Shown one piece after another: positions 29,798 to 38,989 of a stretch of 64,000 nt of DNA. This stretch comes from Bog-752 sp963799395 (lineage in GTDB: Bacteria > Actinomycetota > Thermoleophilia > UBA2241), in NCBI GenBank assembly GCA_963799395.1, contig CAWCWZ010000042.1, positions 1-64,000 of the forward strand. The letters are read 5' to 3'. The notes below the pieces were generated by a model, which was not told the DNA's origin, made no database searches, and saw only the letters and a list, made by a program, of their open reading frames with translations. The position numbers and the translations under genes were made by a program. Each line of letters starts with the position of its first letter. Position 1 is the stretch's first letter.

Positions 29798-30462
29798 GCG
29801 GCTCGGCGACAGGCGGCCCGGCGACAGGCGCGGGGCGGTCGGCGGCGCCCGCCGCCCACCACCCCGCGCACACCGGTCGGCGGCCCGGCGAGAGCGGCGC
29901 CCGCGACGACATCCTCGCCGCCGCCCGCGCCGAGTTCGCCACCGGCGGCTACGACGGCGCGACGATCCGCGGCATCGCCGCGCGCGCCGGCGTCGACCCG
30001 GCCCTCGTGCACCACTACTTCGGGGCCAAGGAACAGCTCTTCGAGACCGCGGTCGAGCCGCCGATCTCGCCCGCCGTCTTTCTGCCGCCGATCCTCGCCG
30101 GCGACCACGCCCGCATCGGCGAAGAGGTCACCCGGCGCTTCCTCACCGTGTGGGAGGAGCCCGACAACCGCCCCATCTTTCTCGCCATGCTGCGCTCGGC
30201 GGTGTCCAACGAGCAGGCGGCAGAGCTCGTCAGGCGGCTGCTCGTCAAGGAGATCTTCGGGCCGATCGCGACGACCCTGGGCGTGCCCGACGCCGAGCTG
30301 CGGGCGACACTGGCCGGCTCGCAGTTCATCGGACTCGCGCTCATGCGCTACGTCGGCCGCGTCGAGCCGCTGGCGTCGGCCGACGTCGACTCGCTCGCCG
30401 CCGCCGTCGGACCGACCATCCAGCGCTATCTCACCGGGAAGATCGACCCGCCCCCGGAGTGA
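29794..30462 (+). CDS. TetR-family transcriptional regulator
   Basis: GTG 29794 overlaps the MFS stop (GTGA). The 222-residue protein begins with a disordered Gly/Pro-rich lead, then has a TetR DNA-binding domain with DDILAAARAEFATGGYDGAT, the helix-turn-helix IRGIAARAGVDPALVHHYFG and AKEQLFE. A helical ligand-binding domain follows (AMLRSAVSNEQAAELVRRLL; LAGSQFIGLALMRYVGRVEP). Placement as the last gene of the export operon, with a palindrome in the promoter, suggests it represses its own operon until an exported compound binds. Confidence 0.88.
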   Translation: MSGSATGGPATGAGRSAAPAAHHPAHTGRRPGESGARDDILAAARAEFATGGYDGATIRGIAARAGVDPALVHHYFGAKEQLFETAVEPPISPAVFLPPILAGDHARIGEEVTRRFLTVWEEPDNRPIFLAMLRSAVSNEQAAELVRRLLVKEIFGPIATTLGVPDAELRATLAGSQFIGLALMRYVGRVEPLASADVDSLAAAVGPTIQRYLTGKIDPPPE

Positions 30463-30502
30463 ACGAAGCGACGGGACGGGCCGCGCCGTCGGCCCCGGCG
30501 CC

Positions 30503-31629
30503 TCACAGGAACCGCGAGCGGATGCGCTTGGCGGCTTCGAGCTTCTCTGTCCCGGGCGCTTCGTCGGCGCCGGCGACACGCCGGCGCAGGGCCTCTCTGC
30601 GCCGCTCGTCGCGCAGGTCGCGCGGGACACGGTAGACCCCGACACGGGCGCCCAGGGCGAACTCGGCCTGGTCGGCGGCCGGCAGCGCCAGCAGCTCGTC
30701 GAGCAAGGCGATCAGGCGGTCGTGATCGTCGGGCAGCGAGCCGGCGAGCTCGGGCAGAAGGTTGAGAGCGTGGTCGGAGCGCAGCTCGAGACGCGCGCCG
30801 CCGAGCGCCTCGAGGAGCGCCCGCAGCTCGGCGGCCACCTCGACGTCGTCGGGCAGCGAGAAGCGAGCGGCCGCCTCATCGTCGGCGAGCGGAGTACCCG
30901 GCACCACGGCCGTAGTGCGCAACCGGACCACGAGCGGACGCGCCGGCGTGGCCGTAGCCGCGACCTCGCGTAGCACGGCGGCGGTGCCGCGCACGTGCTC
31001 GGCCGCAAGCTCGCGGCCGCCGAGGCCCGGCATGACGTAAAAGCACAGTTCCATGCCCGCCTCGAGCACCCGGCGGCCGGCCGTGACGAGCTGATCCGCC
31101 GTGCAGCCCTTGTCGACCCGGGCCAGCACATAGTCGGAGCCCGACTCCAGGCCGAGGTGCACGCGCGTGAGCCCCGCCGCAAAGAGCAGGGTGAGCTGCG
31201 GCGGGCGGCGACGCGCCAGCGTCGCCGCCCGCCCATAGGTCGTCACGCGGGTGACGGTCGGAAACGCGCGACGGGCGTGCTCGACGACGGCGGCGAGCTT
31301 GTCGGGCGCGAGGGCGCAGGGGTCGGCATCCTGCAGAAGACGGCCCGCGCCCCGTCGCCCAGAAACAGCCCGACCTGGAAGGCCTCGGGCGGCACCGAGC
31401 CGGAGTGCAGCGCCGTCGCCGGCTCGTCCCCGAGCACGTCGGCGGCCGCCCTCATGGCGTCGACGTCGGCCAGCACCTCGGCGAGAGGACGCACGGAAGC
31501 GCGGCAACCCTTGTAGACCGGGCAGAAGCGGCAGCGGTTCCAGCCACAGTTGCGCACGACTCGCACGAGCAGGCTGGCGGCCTCACTCGGCGGCCGGATG
31601 GGCCCCTGCTCGAACGACGGAGTAGTCAA
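30503..31629 (-). CDS. radical SAM protein of unknown substrate, one frameshift
   Basis: The start is probably TTG 31629-31627, although no clear ribosome-binding site supports it. The iron-sulfur motif is CGWNRCRFC (CX4CX2C) followed by PVYKG, a spacing found in one radical SAM subgroup. A frame change near 31337 joins DGARAVF to LQDADPCALAP. The barrel then continues with THLGLESGSDYVLARVDKG-like sequence (RVHLGLESGSDYVLARVDKG), ELCFYVMPGLGG and a C-terminal helical region. The shared pattern with Elp3/HemN-like enzymes places it in the superfamily. Neighbours do not show its pathway. It converges on the TetR gene with a 40-base gap. Confidence 0.75.
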
Positions 31630-31666
31630 CGAGACGCCGAACGGCGAGACGGTCGCAGGCCCGCGA

Positions 31667-32323
31667 TCAGGTGCGCGCGGGCGGGCCGCCCGCCTTGCGG
31701 GAGGGCAGCAGGGCCCGCACGACGAGGACCAGGCCGACGACCACGATCAGAAGCGGCCAGGCGAGCCAGACGACCGGCCACGGATGGTCGAGGCCGGCCA
31801 GCAGACCGAGGCCGGCCAGCAGCACGCCGGACACGAGCGGCCAGAGGTGCGCCCAGCCGGCCTGCCGGCGGCGGATCAGCCAGGCGAGCGCGAGGCCGCA
31901 GCCCAGGCCCACGAGACTGAGGAACGCAGGCGAGCCGAGCGCCTTGTCGACGATCATGCCGGCGCCCCAGCCAGCGAGCGCGAGGCCCGGGAGGTACAGA
32001 GAGTAGAAGGGGCGCCACCCCAACGCCAGGGCGAGCAGCAGCAGACCGGGCGCGAGAATCGCCACACCGAGCAGCGACACGCCGGTGACGATGAGGATGA
32101 AGATGAGGGCGCCGGCCGCCACGAGGACGCCGCCGGACGCGAACAGAAGGCGCCGGCGGCGTTGCTCGCGCAGGGCCGCGTAGCCGGCGGGAGGACCGTA
32201 CGCGACCGGGCCGGGCGTCGCCGCGATCAGCGCGCGCAGCTCCGCTGCGCGCGCCTCGAGCTCATCGTGCAGCGGGTCGCCCAGGTGGGGCGCGCCGCCG
32301 GGCGTGTGGTCGGGGTCGCTCAT
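31667..32323 (-). CDS. multi-pass membrane protein of unknown function
   Basis: The start is ATG 32323-32321; a GTG three bases upstream is also possible. The 218-residue protein has a soluble N-terminal part (HDELEARAAELRALIAATPG). About six hydrophobic helices follow from residue 60, for example LLFASGGVLVAAGALIFILIV, SLLGVAILAPGLLLLALALG and VVWLAWPLLIVVVGLVLVV. It follows the MacB/FtsX-like permease with a 25-base gap and is probably cotranscribed, so it may be an accessory to that ABC system. I recognise no family. Confidence 0.6.
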   Translation of the reverse strand: MSDPDHTPGGAPHLGDPLHDELEARAAELRALIAATPGPVAYGPPAGYAALREQRRRRLLFASGGVLVAAGALIFILIVTGVSLLGVAILAPGLLLLALALGWRPFYSLYLPGLALAGWGAGMIVDKALGSPAFLSLVGLGCGLALAWLIRRRQAGWAHLWPLVSGVLLAGLGLLAGLDHPWPVVWLAWPLLIVVVGLVLVVRALLPSRKAGGPPART

Positions 32324-32348
32324 CACTGCCGGTTGTTCCCCGCGCGGG

Positions 32349-34898
32349 TCATTCGTAGTGGATGGCGTCGAGGATGTTGACGCGGGCGGCGCGGCGCGCC
32401 GGCAGCACGGCGGCGACCACGCCGACGACGGCGGCCACGATGAGGAAGACCACGAGCTGACTCCAGGGCACAGAGAACGCGATGCCCTGCGAGGCCAGGC
32501 GCGACGAGACGATGTAGGCGAACACTACGCCGAGCACGGTGCCCAGGATGCCGCCGATGATCGAGGTGATCACGCTCTCGTAGCGCACGATGCGCCGCAT
32601 CTGCCGCCGGGTCGTGCCGATGGCCCGCAGCATGCCGATCTCGCGCGTGCGCTCGTACACCGAGAGCACCAGCGTGTTGACGATGCCGAAGACCGAGATG
32701 ATCACGCTCACGGCCAGCAAGGCGTAGATCAGGGTCAGCAGCTGGTCGACCTGCTTCTTGAGCGAGGCGGTGTACTCGGCCTTGGTCTGCACGGTGGCCG
32801 TCGGGAACGCCTTGAGGGCCGTGGTCACCGTCGTCTTGGTCTGGCCGGGATCGGTGCTCGCGGCGATGATGTAGAGGGGGTCGCGCTGGTCGCTCGGCAC
32901 GAGAGCGTCGAAGGCGCTCTGCGACACGGTGAAGCCCGTCAGCAGCGTCGGGTCGCGGTACTCGCCGATCACCGTGAAACGCTGCCGGTTGCCGGTCTGG
33001 CCGAGCGCGACGAAGCTCTTGCCCTTCGACAGGTTGTACTTGGTGGCGAACTGCTCCTCGACCATCGCCCCGTGAGCCGTGAGGCGGCCGAGCAGGGCGT
33101 TGGAGCCGCCCTCGAGCCAGTGGAAGCGCCACAAGGGACCGAAGGTGACCGGGTCGACCCCGATCATGCTGGCCGTGTCGCCGCCGTTGATCTGCGCGGT
33201 CGCCGTGTAGATGCCGGCGGCCTGGTCGACCCCCGGCACGGCGCGCACCGTCGCGAGCGCCGCGTTGGGCACCGTCTGGCCGCCCTGCCCGCTCACCACG
33301 ATCGCAGCGTTGACCGAGCGGTCGACGGCGCTCACGAACGACGTCTTGAAGCCCTGGGCGAACACGGCGACGAACACCACTACGGCGAGCCCGATCATGA
33401 GGGCGGCGGCGGTCGCGGCGGTGCGCGCCGGGTTGCGCGTGGCGTTCTCGCGAGCCAGCCGGCCGCTGCTGCCGGCGAGCCTGGCGGCCGGCCAGCCGAT
33501 CACGCTGGCCAGCGGCCGCACGACGTGCTTGGCCACCATGGCGACGGCCACGAAGATGAGGACCGCGCCGAGAGCCATCTCGAGCAGGCGGGCCGAGGTC
33601 GTGCCGTGGACGAACATGCCGGCGGCCAGAGCGGCGGCGCCGACGAGCGCCGCGCAGACGGCGATGACCGGACTGTAGCGGCCGACGACCGACGGCGGCA
33701 GGGTCGCGCCCTCGTGCAGGGCCGCGACGGGCGGCACCCGCGTGGCCCGCAGCGCCGGCGCCAGCGCGGCGAGGAGCGCCACGCCGATGCCGACGACGAG
33801 CGACACCACGATGGTGCGCGGCGCGAGTGCGATGCCCGACGTGGGAATGTCGGCGCCGACCGCGTGGAACAGCGCGTTGATGCCCTTGGCGATGCCGATG
33901 CCGACGGCGATGCCCAGGAGCGAGGCGACGAGCCCGAGCGCGCCGGCCTCACCGATCACGCCGGCGAGCACCTGGCGTCGCGTGGCGCCCAGCGAGCGCA
34001 GCATGGCGAACTCGCGGATGCGCTGGGCGACCGTGATCGAGAAGGCGTTGAAGATGATGAAGGCGCCCACGATCACGGCCACGCCGCCGAAGGCCAGCAG
34101 GATGGTGCGCAGCACGTTGCCGATGGCGTCGCTTATGGCCTTTGTGGAGTCGGCCACGGTCTGAGCCGATGTCTTGACCTCGGCGTAGGCGGGCAGCGCC
34201 TTCTTCAGGCGCGCCGCCAGCGTGTCGGGCGTGACGCCCGGCTCGGCGGCGACGTCGATGCTCGAGTACCGGCCCTCGAGGTCGTACCAGCGCTGGGCGT
34301 CGGCCACCGTCGTGGCGACGAGCGTGGCGCCGCCGATCGAGGTCGAGTTGCCAAAATCGAAGACGCCCGAGATGACGACCGGCTGCACGCCCTGCTCGGT
34401 CGACAGGCCGATGGTGTCGCCTACGTGCAGGTGCTTGTCGGTCGCCAGCTTGGCGTTGATCGCGACTGTGCCGTCGCGCGACGGCCGCGCGCCGGCGATG
34501 TACTTGCTCTGACTGAAACGCGGCGGCTCGGTCGAGAAGACGAGCGTGGGCGCCCCGCCGGTGTTGACCGACTTGCCGTTCACGACCACGGCACCGCTGC
34601 CCTCGACGCTGCCGGCCGCGTCGGCCACGCCGCTCACGGCCCGCACCTGGGCGAGCATTGAGACCGGCAGCGAGCCGCCCGAGGCGAACAGGTCCTGGCC
34701 CTGGAAGGCCGCCTTGCGCGTGATGTTTACGTCGGTGCCGACCGCCGCCTTCTCGAAGATGTTGTGAAAGCCGTTGTTGATCTGGTCGGTGATGACGTAG
34801 GTGCCGGCGATCATGGCGACCCCGAGCACGATCGCCAGCATGGTCAGGACCGTGCGCAGCTTGCGGCTCCACAGGTCGCGCAGCGACAGGCGGATCAT
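32349..34898 (-). CDS. MacB/FtsX-family ABC transporter permease
   Basis: ATG 34898-34896 overlaps the ATPase stop as ATGA. The 849-residue protein has two FtsX repeats. The N-terminal helix (TVLTMLAIVLGVAMIAGTYVI) is followed by a large extracytoplasmic MacB-PCD domain, three helices (TILLAFGGVAVIVGAF.., GEAGALGLVASLLGIAVG), a second extracytoplasmic domain and a terminal set with SVYERTREIGMLRAIGTTRRQM. This is the single-chain double-FtsX form typical of actinobacteria. Such systems use ATP hydrolysis for mechanotransmission or export of lipoproteins or peptides rather than simple import. Confidence 0.92.
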   Translation of the reverse strand: MIRLSLRDLWSRKLRTVLTMLAIVLGVAMIAGTYVITDQINNGFHNIFEKAAVGTDVNITRKAAFQGQDLFASGGSLPVSMLAQVRAVSGVADAAGSVEGSGAVVVNGKSVNTGGAPTLVFSTEPPRFSQSKYIAGARPSRDGTVAINAKLATDKHLHVGDTIGLSTEQGVQPVVISGVFDFGNSTSIGGATLVATTVADAQRWYDLEGRYSSIDVAAEPGVTPDTLAARLKKALPAYAEVKTSAQTVADSTKAISDAIGNVLRTILLAFGGVAVIVGAFIIFNAFSITVAQRIREFAMLRSLGATRRQVLAGVIGEAGALGLVASLLGIAVGIGIAKGINALFHAVGADIPTSGIALAPRTIVVSLVVGIGVALLAALAPALRATRVPPVAALHEGATLPPSVVGRYSPVIAVCAALVGAAALAAGMFVHGTTSARLLEMALGAVLIFVAVAMVAKHVVRPLASVIGWPAARLAGSSGRLARENATRNPARTAATAAALMIGLAVVVFVAVFAQGFKTSFVSAVDRSVNAAIVVSGQGGQTVPNAALATVRAVPGVDQAAGIYTATAQINGGDTASMIGVDPVTFGPLWRFHWLEGGSNALLGRLTAHGAMVEEQFATKYNLSKGKSFVALGQTGNRQRFTVIGEYRDPTLLTGFTVSQSAFDALVPSDQRDPLYIIAASTDPGQTKTTVTTALKAFPTATVQTKAEYTASLKKQVDQLLTLIYALLAVSVIISVFGIVNTLVLSVYERTREIGMLRAIGTTRRQMRRIVRYESVITSIIGGILGTVLGVVFAYIVSSRLASQGIAFSVPWSQLVVFLIVAAVVGVVAAVLPARRAARVNILDAIHYE

Positions 34899-35725
34899 CG
34901 CGCCGAACCGCCGCCGCGCTCCGACGTGGCTTCGAGCGACTTGATGGTGTCGTAGATCTCGTCGCGGCTCATGCGCCCGCAGTCGAGCTCGATGCGGCCG
35001 TCCTGCAGGAAGACGATGCGGTCGGCCACCGTGGCGGCGCGAGCGTCGTGAGTGACCATGACGATGGTCTGGCCGAACTCGTCGGCCGAGCGGCGCAGCA
35101 GGCCGAGCACCTCGTCGCCGGTCTTCGAGTCGAGGTTGCCCGTCGGCTCGTCGGCGAAGATCACGACCGGCCGGCTCACCAGGGCTCGAGCGATGGCGAC
35201 GCGCTGCTGTTGGCCGCCCGACAGCTCGGCCGGGCGATGGCTCAGGCGATCGCCCAGATCGACCGCGCGCACCAGGGTGTCGAGCCACGCCTCGTCGGAC
35301 TTGCGGCCGGCGATGGTCAGGGGCAGCACGAGGTTCTCCTGGGCGGTGAGCATCGGCAACAGGTTGAACGTCTGAAAGATGAAGCCGATCTTGTCGCGGC
35401 GGAGCTGGGTAAGCTGGCGTTCCTTGAGCGCCGTGATCTCGACGCCGTCGATCCAGACGGCGCCGCTCGTCGGCTCGTCGAGGCCGGCCATCACGTGCAT
35501 GAGGGTCGACTTGCCCGAACCCGAGGGGCCCATGATCGCCGTGAAACGGCTACGCGCCAGATCGATGGAGATGCCCCGCAGGGCGTCGACCGCGGCGCCA
35601 CCCGTTCCGTAGCGGCGCGTGAGGTCGCGCGCGACGACGACCGCGTCGCCGACGTCGCCCACGGCCTGCGGCCTCTCGCAGGCCTCCGGCATGGTCTCCA
35701 GCCCCTGCTCACGAACGTCGCTCAT
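34895..35725 (-). CDS. MacB/LolD-type ABC transporter ATPase
   Basis: ATG 35725-35723 follows GGAGG. The 276-residue protein has Walker A GPSGSGKST, Q-loop FQTFNLLPMLTAQENLVLP, signature ELSGGQQQRVAIARAL, Walker B VVIFADEPTGNLDS, and the switch His in VMVTHDARAA. This is the standard ATPase for the FtsX-type permease gene it overlaps. A C-terminal extension of about 25 residues (CGRMSRDEIYDTIKSLE) is slightly longer than usual. Confidence 0.95.
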   Translation of the reverse strand: MSDVREQGLETMPEACERPQAVGDVGDAVVVARDLTRRYGTGGAAVDALRGISIDLARSRFTAIMGPSGSGKSTLMHVMAGLDEPTSGAVWIDGVEITALKERQLTQLRRDKIGFIFQTFNLLPMLTAQENLVLPLTIAGRKSDEAWLDTLVRAVDLGDRLSHRPAELSGGQQQRVAIARALVSRPVVIFADEPTGNLDSKTGDEVLGLLRRSADEFGQTIVMVTHDARAATVADRIVFLQDGRIELDCGRMSRDEIYDTIKSLEATSERGGGSAR

Positions 35726-35839
35726 CTGGTGGGCCTCCCTGTGGCGCCGGGCACGGCGCCCTGTTGCCGGCGCGCGCCGGGCCGCGATAGGTCTCTGGTC
35801 ATGACTGACCTTACCTGGGCGGGATCGTTGCGGTCGTCA

Positions 35840-35873
35840 CCCCGGAGTGGGAAACCGGCGTGTCACTCCGGGG
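35840..35873 (-). terminator. hairpin downstream of the GAPDH gene
   Basis: CCCCGGAGTG (35840-35849) pairs with CACTCCGGGG (35864-35873) over a 14-base loop. It lies 14 bases past the GAPDH stop (minus strand) and ahead of the ABC ATPase gene. No U tract is seen. Confidence 0.5.
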
Positions 35874-35886
35874 GTAGGGAGGCGGG

Positions 35887-37122
35887 TCACATGCTCCTGG
35901 CGACGCTCGTGGTGAGCTCGCCCAGCCGGTAGGTGTAGCTGCCCATCTCGTTGTCGTACCAGCCGAAGATCTTGACGTGGGTGAGCGGCATGCGCACCGT
36001 GTGGCGCTGCTCTCCCGGGGCGGGCGCCGGCGCCGGGAAGGTGAGGTCGATGAAGCCCGTGCGCGTGTGCGTCTCGACGCCCTCGATGACCACGGCGGCA
36101 TTCTCGCCCAGCATGTCGAGTGACACGTTCTGTTCGTCGCTGAACTTGAGCAGGCCGCGCGCCTCGCCCTGCGCCGCCTCCTGGTAGATGGCGTTGATGG
36201 CCTCGCGCTCGACGGCGACCGTGCCGTCGGGCAGGGCCTCGTTCTGGAAGGTCACGTTGAGGATGATGAGGCTCACACTCGCCGTGGGAATGCGCACCGA
36301 ATCGGCCATGAAGCCGATGCGCCCGATCTCGGGCATGACCTGCTCGAGGGCCGCGGCGGCATTGGTCGAGGTGAGCACCACGTTGCCCAGCGCGCCGCGC
36401 GTCTTGCGCAGGTCGGTGGCGCCGGCCGCCGGCACCGCGTCGAGCACGGGCTGCGAGTTGGTGGCGGCATGCACGGTGCTCATGCCGGCGGTGATCATGT
36501 TGCGCGTGAGGTCGCGCTCGAGGAGCGGGCGCATCATGTGAGCCAGCGCCGTGGTGGTGCACGACGCCGCCGACACCAGCCGGTGCCTGGCGGCGTCGAA
36601 CTGATAGTCGTTGATGCCGTGGATGAGGATCGTCGAGTCGTCGGGCAGCGGGACGCCCTTGAGCTTGCTCGAGAACGGCGAGCTCACCACCACGGTCCGC
36701 GCCCCGGCGGCCAGGTGGCCGCGCAGCGATCCTTTGGCCGCGTCGGGCTCGGCGTGAGGGTCGCGGAAGGTGCCCGTACACTCGACCACAAGGGACACGC
36801 CGTTGTCGCGCCAGGGGATGTCTTTGGGGCTGCGGGCCTCGCGCAGGACGACGATCTCCTTGCCGTAGGCGCCGATCAGGCCACGCTGCTCGTCGATGAC
36901 GCGCATGTCGCGCACGCCCGCCTGGCCGTGCAGAAAGCGGTGTAGCGGGCCGTAGGTGCTGTCCTTGGCGATGTACTGGACGACCGAGTCGAGCGAGGTG
37001 CCCACCGGCCGGCCCACGTTGACCACGATGCGGTCGAAATCGTCGCGCGCCAGCTGGTACCAGAGCACCAGCTTGCCGATACGCCCCAGTCCGTTGATGC
37101 CCAGCGTTCGCTGCCCAGCCAT
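35887..37122 (-). CDS. glyceraldehyde-3-phosphate dehydrogenase-like protein, long divergent form
   Basis: ATG 37122-37120 opens a 411-residue protein, about 75 longer than a standard GAPDH. The NAD-binding start (LGINGLGRIGKLVL) and the catalytic region are clear, but the usual ASCTTN motif reads AASCTTTALAHMM: the nucleophile Cys is kept and the conserved Asn is Thr. Other blocks match (VECTGTFRD; STVHAATNSQP; VRIPTASVSLIILNVTF; WYDNEMGSYTYRLGEL). It probably oxidises a phosphorylated or related aldehyde, but substrate and direction may differ from glycolytic GAPDH. It stands alone; no other glycolytic gene is nearby. Confidence 0.8.
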   Translation of the reverse strand: MAGQRTLGINGLGRIGKLVLWYQLARDDFDRIVVNVGRPVGTSLDSVVQYIAKDSTYGPLHRFLHGQAGVRDMRVIDEQRGLIGAYGKEIVVLREARSPKDIPWRDNGVSLVVECTGTFRDPHAEPDAAKGSLRGHLAAGARTVVVSSPFSSKLKGVPLPDDSTILIHGINDYQFDAARHRLVSAASCTTTALAHMMRPLLERDLTRNMITAGMSTVHAATNSQPVLDAVPAAGATDLRKTRGALGNVVLTSTNAAAALEQVMPEIGRIGFMADSVRIPTASVSLIILNVTFQNEALPDGTVAVEREAINAIYQEAAQGEARGLLKFSDEQNVSLDMLGENAAVVIEGVETHTRTGFIDLTFPAPAPAPGEQRHTVRMPLTHVKIFGWYDNEMGSYTYRLGELTTSVARSM

Positions 37123-37278
37123 GGCCTGAGGTCCCCCCTTCGCGTTGGCGGAGCGCCGCGGCCCCGACTCTTCTGAGCCTACCGGAGCACGCTCGTCGGT
37201 GCACGCGGCCCGGCCCGCCGCAACGATATCATTCGGGGCCGGGCGCCACGACGTTGCCGCCCGTACGCCGCCCGCCCG

Positions 37279-37470
37279 CTAGCGCAGTCCCAGCTTCTTC
37301 CTGGCCTCATCTGGTGACACTGCGCGGCCTCCCAGATAGCCGATGATCGCGATCGCGCGCTCGACCAGCTCGGCGTTGGTGGCCGCCACGCCCTTGGCGA
37401 GGTAGAGATTGTCCTCAAGACCCACCCTCACGTTGCCACCCAGGAGGATAGCCTGACTGGTAACCAAGGC
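37279..37470 (-). pseudogene. C-terminal remnant of a beta-keto acid cleavage enzyme (BKACE/DUF849)
   Basis: The last 60 or so residues match the C-terminal end of the BKACE family (3-keto-5-aminohexanoate cleavage enzyme, Kce): AILLGGNVRVGLEDNLYLAKG and NAELVERAIAIIGYLGGRAVSPDEARKKLGL, ending at TAG 37281-37279. The first 220 or so residues, with the zinc site, are absent, because the sequence upstream is the end of PorG in another frame. It is therefore a 5'-deleted remnant or a misjoined assembly. The intact enzyme would split a beta-keto acid with acetyl-CoA in lysine fermentation-type pathways. Confidence 0.75.
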
Positions 37471-37474
37471 CAGG

Positions 37475-38122
37475 TCAGGTTGGCCGGTTGTTCGGGTGAG
37501 ACGCGAGCTCCCGGCCGCAGTCCGCCGCACCCGCATCGTCTCCCTCGCCTCGGACCTCTCCGTAGGAGCGTATGGCGGCCTTCACGTTGCCCTCGACCAC
37601 CTCAGGCGGGAACCTCTTGGCAAAGTCGACGCGTACGAACTCGGCCACGCTTTCGATCGGGAAGAGGCCACTGATGCGCGCCAGCGCGCCGATCATCGCC
37701 GTGTTGGGAAAGGCCGAGCCCGCGGTCTCGCGAGCGATCGCAGTGGCGGCGACGCAGAAGAGGCGAAGCCCCTTGATAGAGTACCGTGAGCGCAACTCAG
37801 CGGCTGAAAGGTCGCTATTGACGAGCAGGATGGCATCGCTCGCCAGGCCTTGGGTCACCTCGGCCGTGTGCAGGACGCTGCCGTCGAGCAGCACTACGAT
37901 CCCCGGGCAGCCAATCTCGGCATGCTCCTCGATGGGCCGGTCACTGATCCGCGTGAAGGCCACCACCGGTTCGCCGTGACGCGGCGGCGAATCGTCGTGG
38001 AAGGCTGGAAACGCCTGAAAGTGCTCGCCCTGAGCTGAGGCCAGACCAGCGGCCATCCGCGCGGCGGTGGCAGTACCCTGGCCGCCACGCCCATGCCAGC
38101 GAATCTCAACGAGACCGTTCAT
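37475..38122 (-). CDS. 2-oxoacid:ferredoxin oxidoreductase gamma subunit (PorG-like)
   Basis: The start chosen is ATG 38122-38120, 6 bases after GGGGAGG. The 215-residue protein matches the gamma subunit of pyruvate or 2-oxoisovalerate ferredoxin oxidoreductase: EIRWHGRGGQGTATAARMAA (residues 5-25), FPAFHDDSPPRHGEPVVAFTRIS, DRPIEEHAEIGCPGIVVLLDGS and FPNTAMIGALARISGLFP. The alpha, beta and delta subunit genes that normally adjoin it are missing from this window. Either this is the edge of a rearranged operon or a lone subunit. Confidence 0.88.
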   Translation of the reverse strand: MNGLVEIRWHGRGGQGTATAARMAAGLASAQGEHFQAFPAFHDDSPPRHGEPVVAFTRISDRPIEEHAEIGCPGIVVLLDGSVLHTAEVTQGLASDAILLVNSDLSAAELRSRYSIKGLRLFCVAATAIARETAGSAFPNTAMIGALARISGLFPIESVAEFVRVDFAKRFPPEVVEGNVKAAIRSYGEVRGEGDDAGAADCGRELASHPNNRPT

Positions 38123-38522
38123 CGCCATCCTCCCCAGTCTGCCTCTGGCAAAAGAGCGCCATGGCGTGTAGCCCTTCAGCCCCTTCCCAGCTGCCGAATC
38201 GGTGCTCGTCAGCGGGCACCCGAGGGTGACCGCGTCAGCCGCATGAGCGCGTGCGGGTAGCGGCTCATGACAAGCAGGCGCGTCCATAGTAAACACTCCT
38301 ACCTAGCAGGAGTCGATTGTTTCCCCAGCATAATGTCGGTGAAAGCCCCTAGAACGACGACGCTCCATCGGCCTCTAGGCCTGCGGCGACGCCGTCAACC
38401 ACGGCCGCCGGCGCGGTCGGCGGACGGCAGACCAGCTCCGGCTCGGTGCGGTCGTGGAGCCGCACATCACGGGTAGGCAGATAATGGCTAGCCGGCAATT
38501 GGTTGTCGATTTGACAAGGGGG
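38123..38522. other. 400-base non-coding stretch between PorG and tmRNA
   Basis: No frame on either strand looks like a real protein here. The only clear structure is a small inverted repeat, ACTCCT (38295-38300), 7-base loop, AGGAGT (38308-38313), in a locally AT-rich patch. It may be a weak terminator for the minus-strand tmRNA or part of the PorG leader. Confidence 0.4.
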
Positions 38523-38872
38523 TGGTGGAGGCGGCGGGACTCGAACCCGCGTCCACGAAGGCCCTGGCGGAGTCTCTACAAGCTTAGCCGGCGCATTTAG
38601 TCTCGCGTGCCAGCTCCGCGTCGGCCGGATCTGGTTTGCCAGCCCTGGTTGTCTTCGGTCGCGGCCGGACAGAGCGGACCAGCCGGTCCCTAGCCCGCTA
38701 TCGGCGCCGCATCTCTGCCCGCGGGCGCGGCAGAGGCGACGTGGCTACTGTCTAGGCAGCCAGTGCGAGATTACTCTCGGCAGGTGATTCGTTCCGGCAG
38801 TTTAACGAGGCCACCGGACCTCGGCTTGCTGCTCCAACCGGAGTCACTCCATGTCGAAACCGATTCGCCCCC
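38523..38872 (-). ncRNA. ssrA: transfer-messenger RNA
   Basis: The minus strand begins GGGGGCGAATCGGTTTCGAC at 38872, typical of tmRNA 5' ends, and finishes with a tRNA-like TTCGAGTCCCGCCGCC and an encoded CCA at 38525-38523. The 5' GGGGGCG pairs with the 3' CGCCTCC acceptor strand, one G-U included. About 350 nt. It rescues stalled ribosomes and tags the unfinished peptide. The tag reading frame ends ..NESPAESNLALAA then TAG (38754-38752). The expected resume codon GCC (38798-38796, after AAACT) is out of frame with it by one base. Restoring a base gives a 15-residue tag starting AG. Confidence 0.93.
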
Positions 38873-38989
38873 ACGGACGATCGATCGGCGGAGAGGCCGG
38901 TCGAACACTCATAGTATACCCATCGGCGCGACCGCCGCTCGCGTGGGCGGCCTGGTGCAACGGCTGCGATGGAGCGGGGCCCCGAGGGG

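Noticed and set aside
28012..30462. A natural MFS-TetR fusion protein
   Set aside because: With one base restored near 29700 the MFS tail ends at a TGA that overlaps a GTG start for TetR, the usual coupled arrangement.
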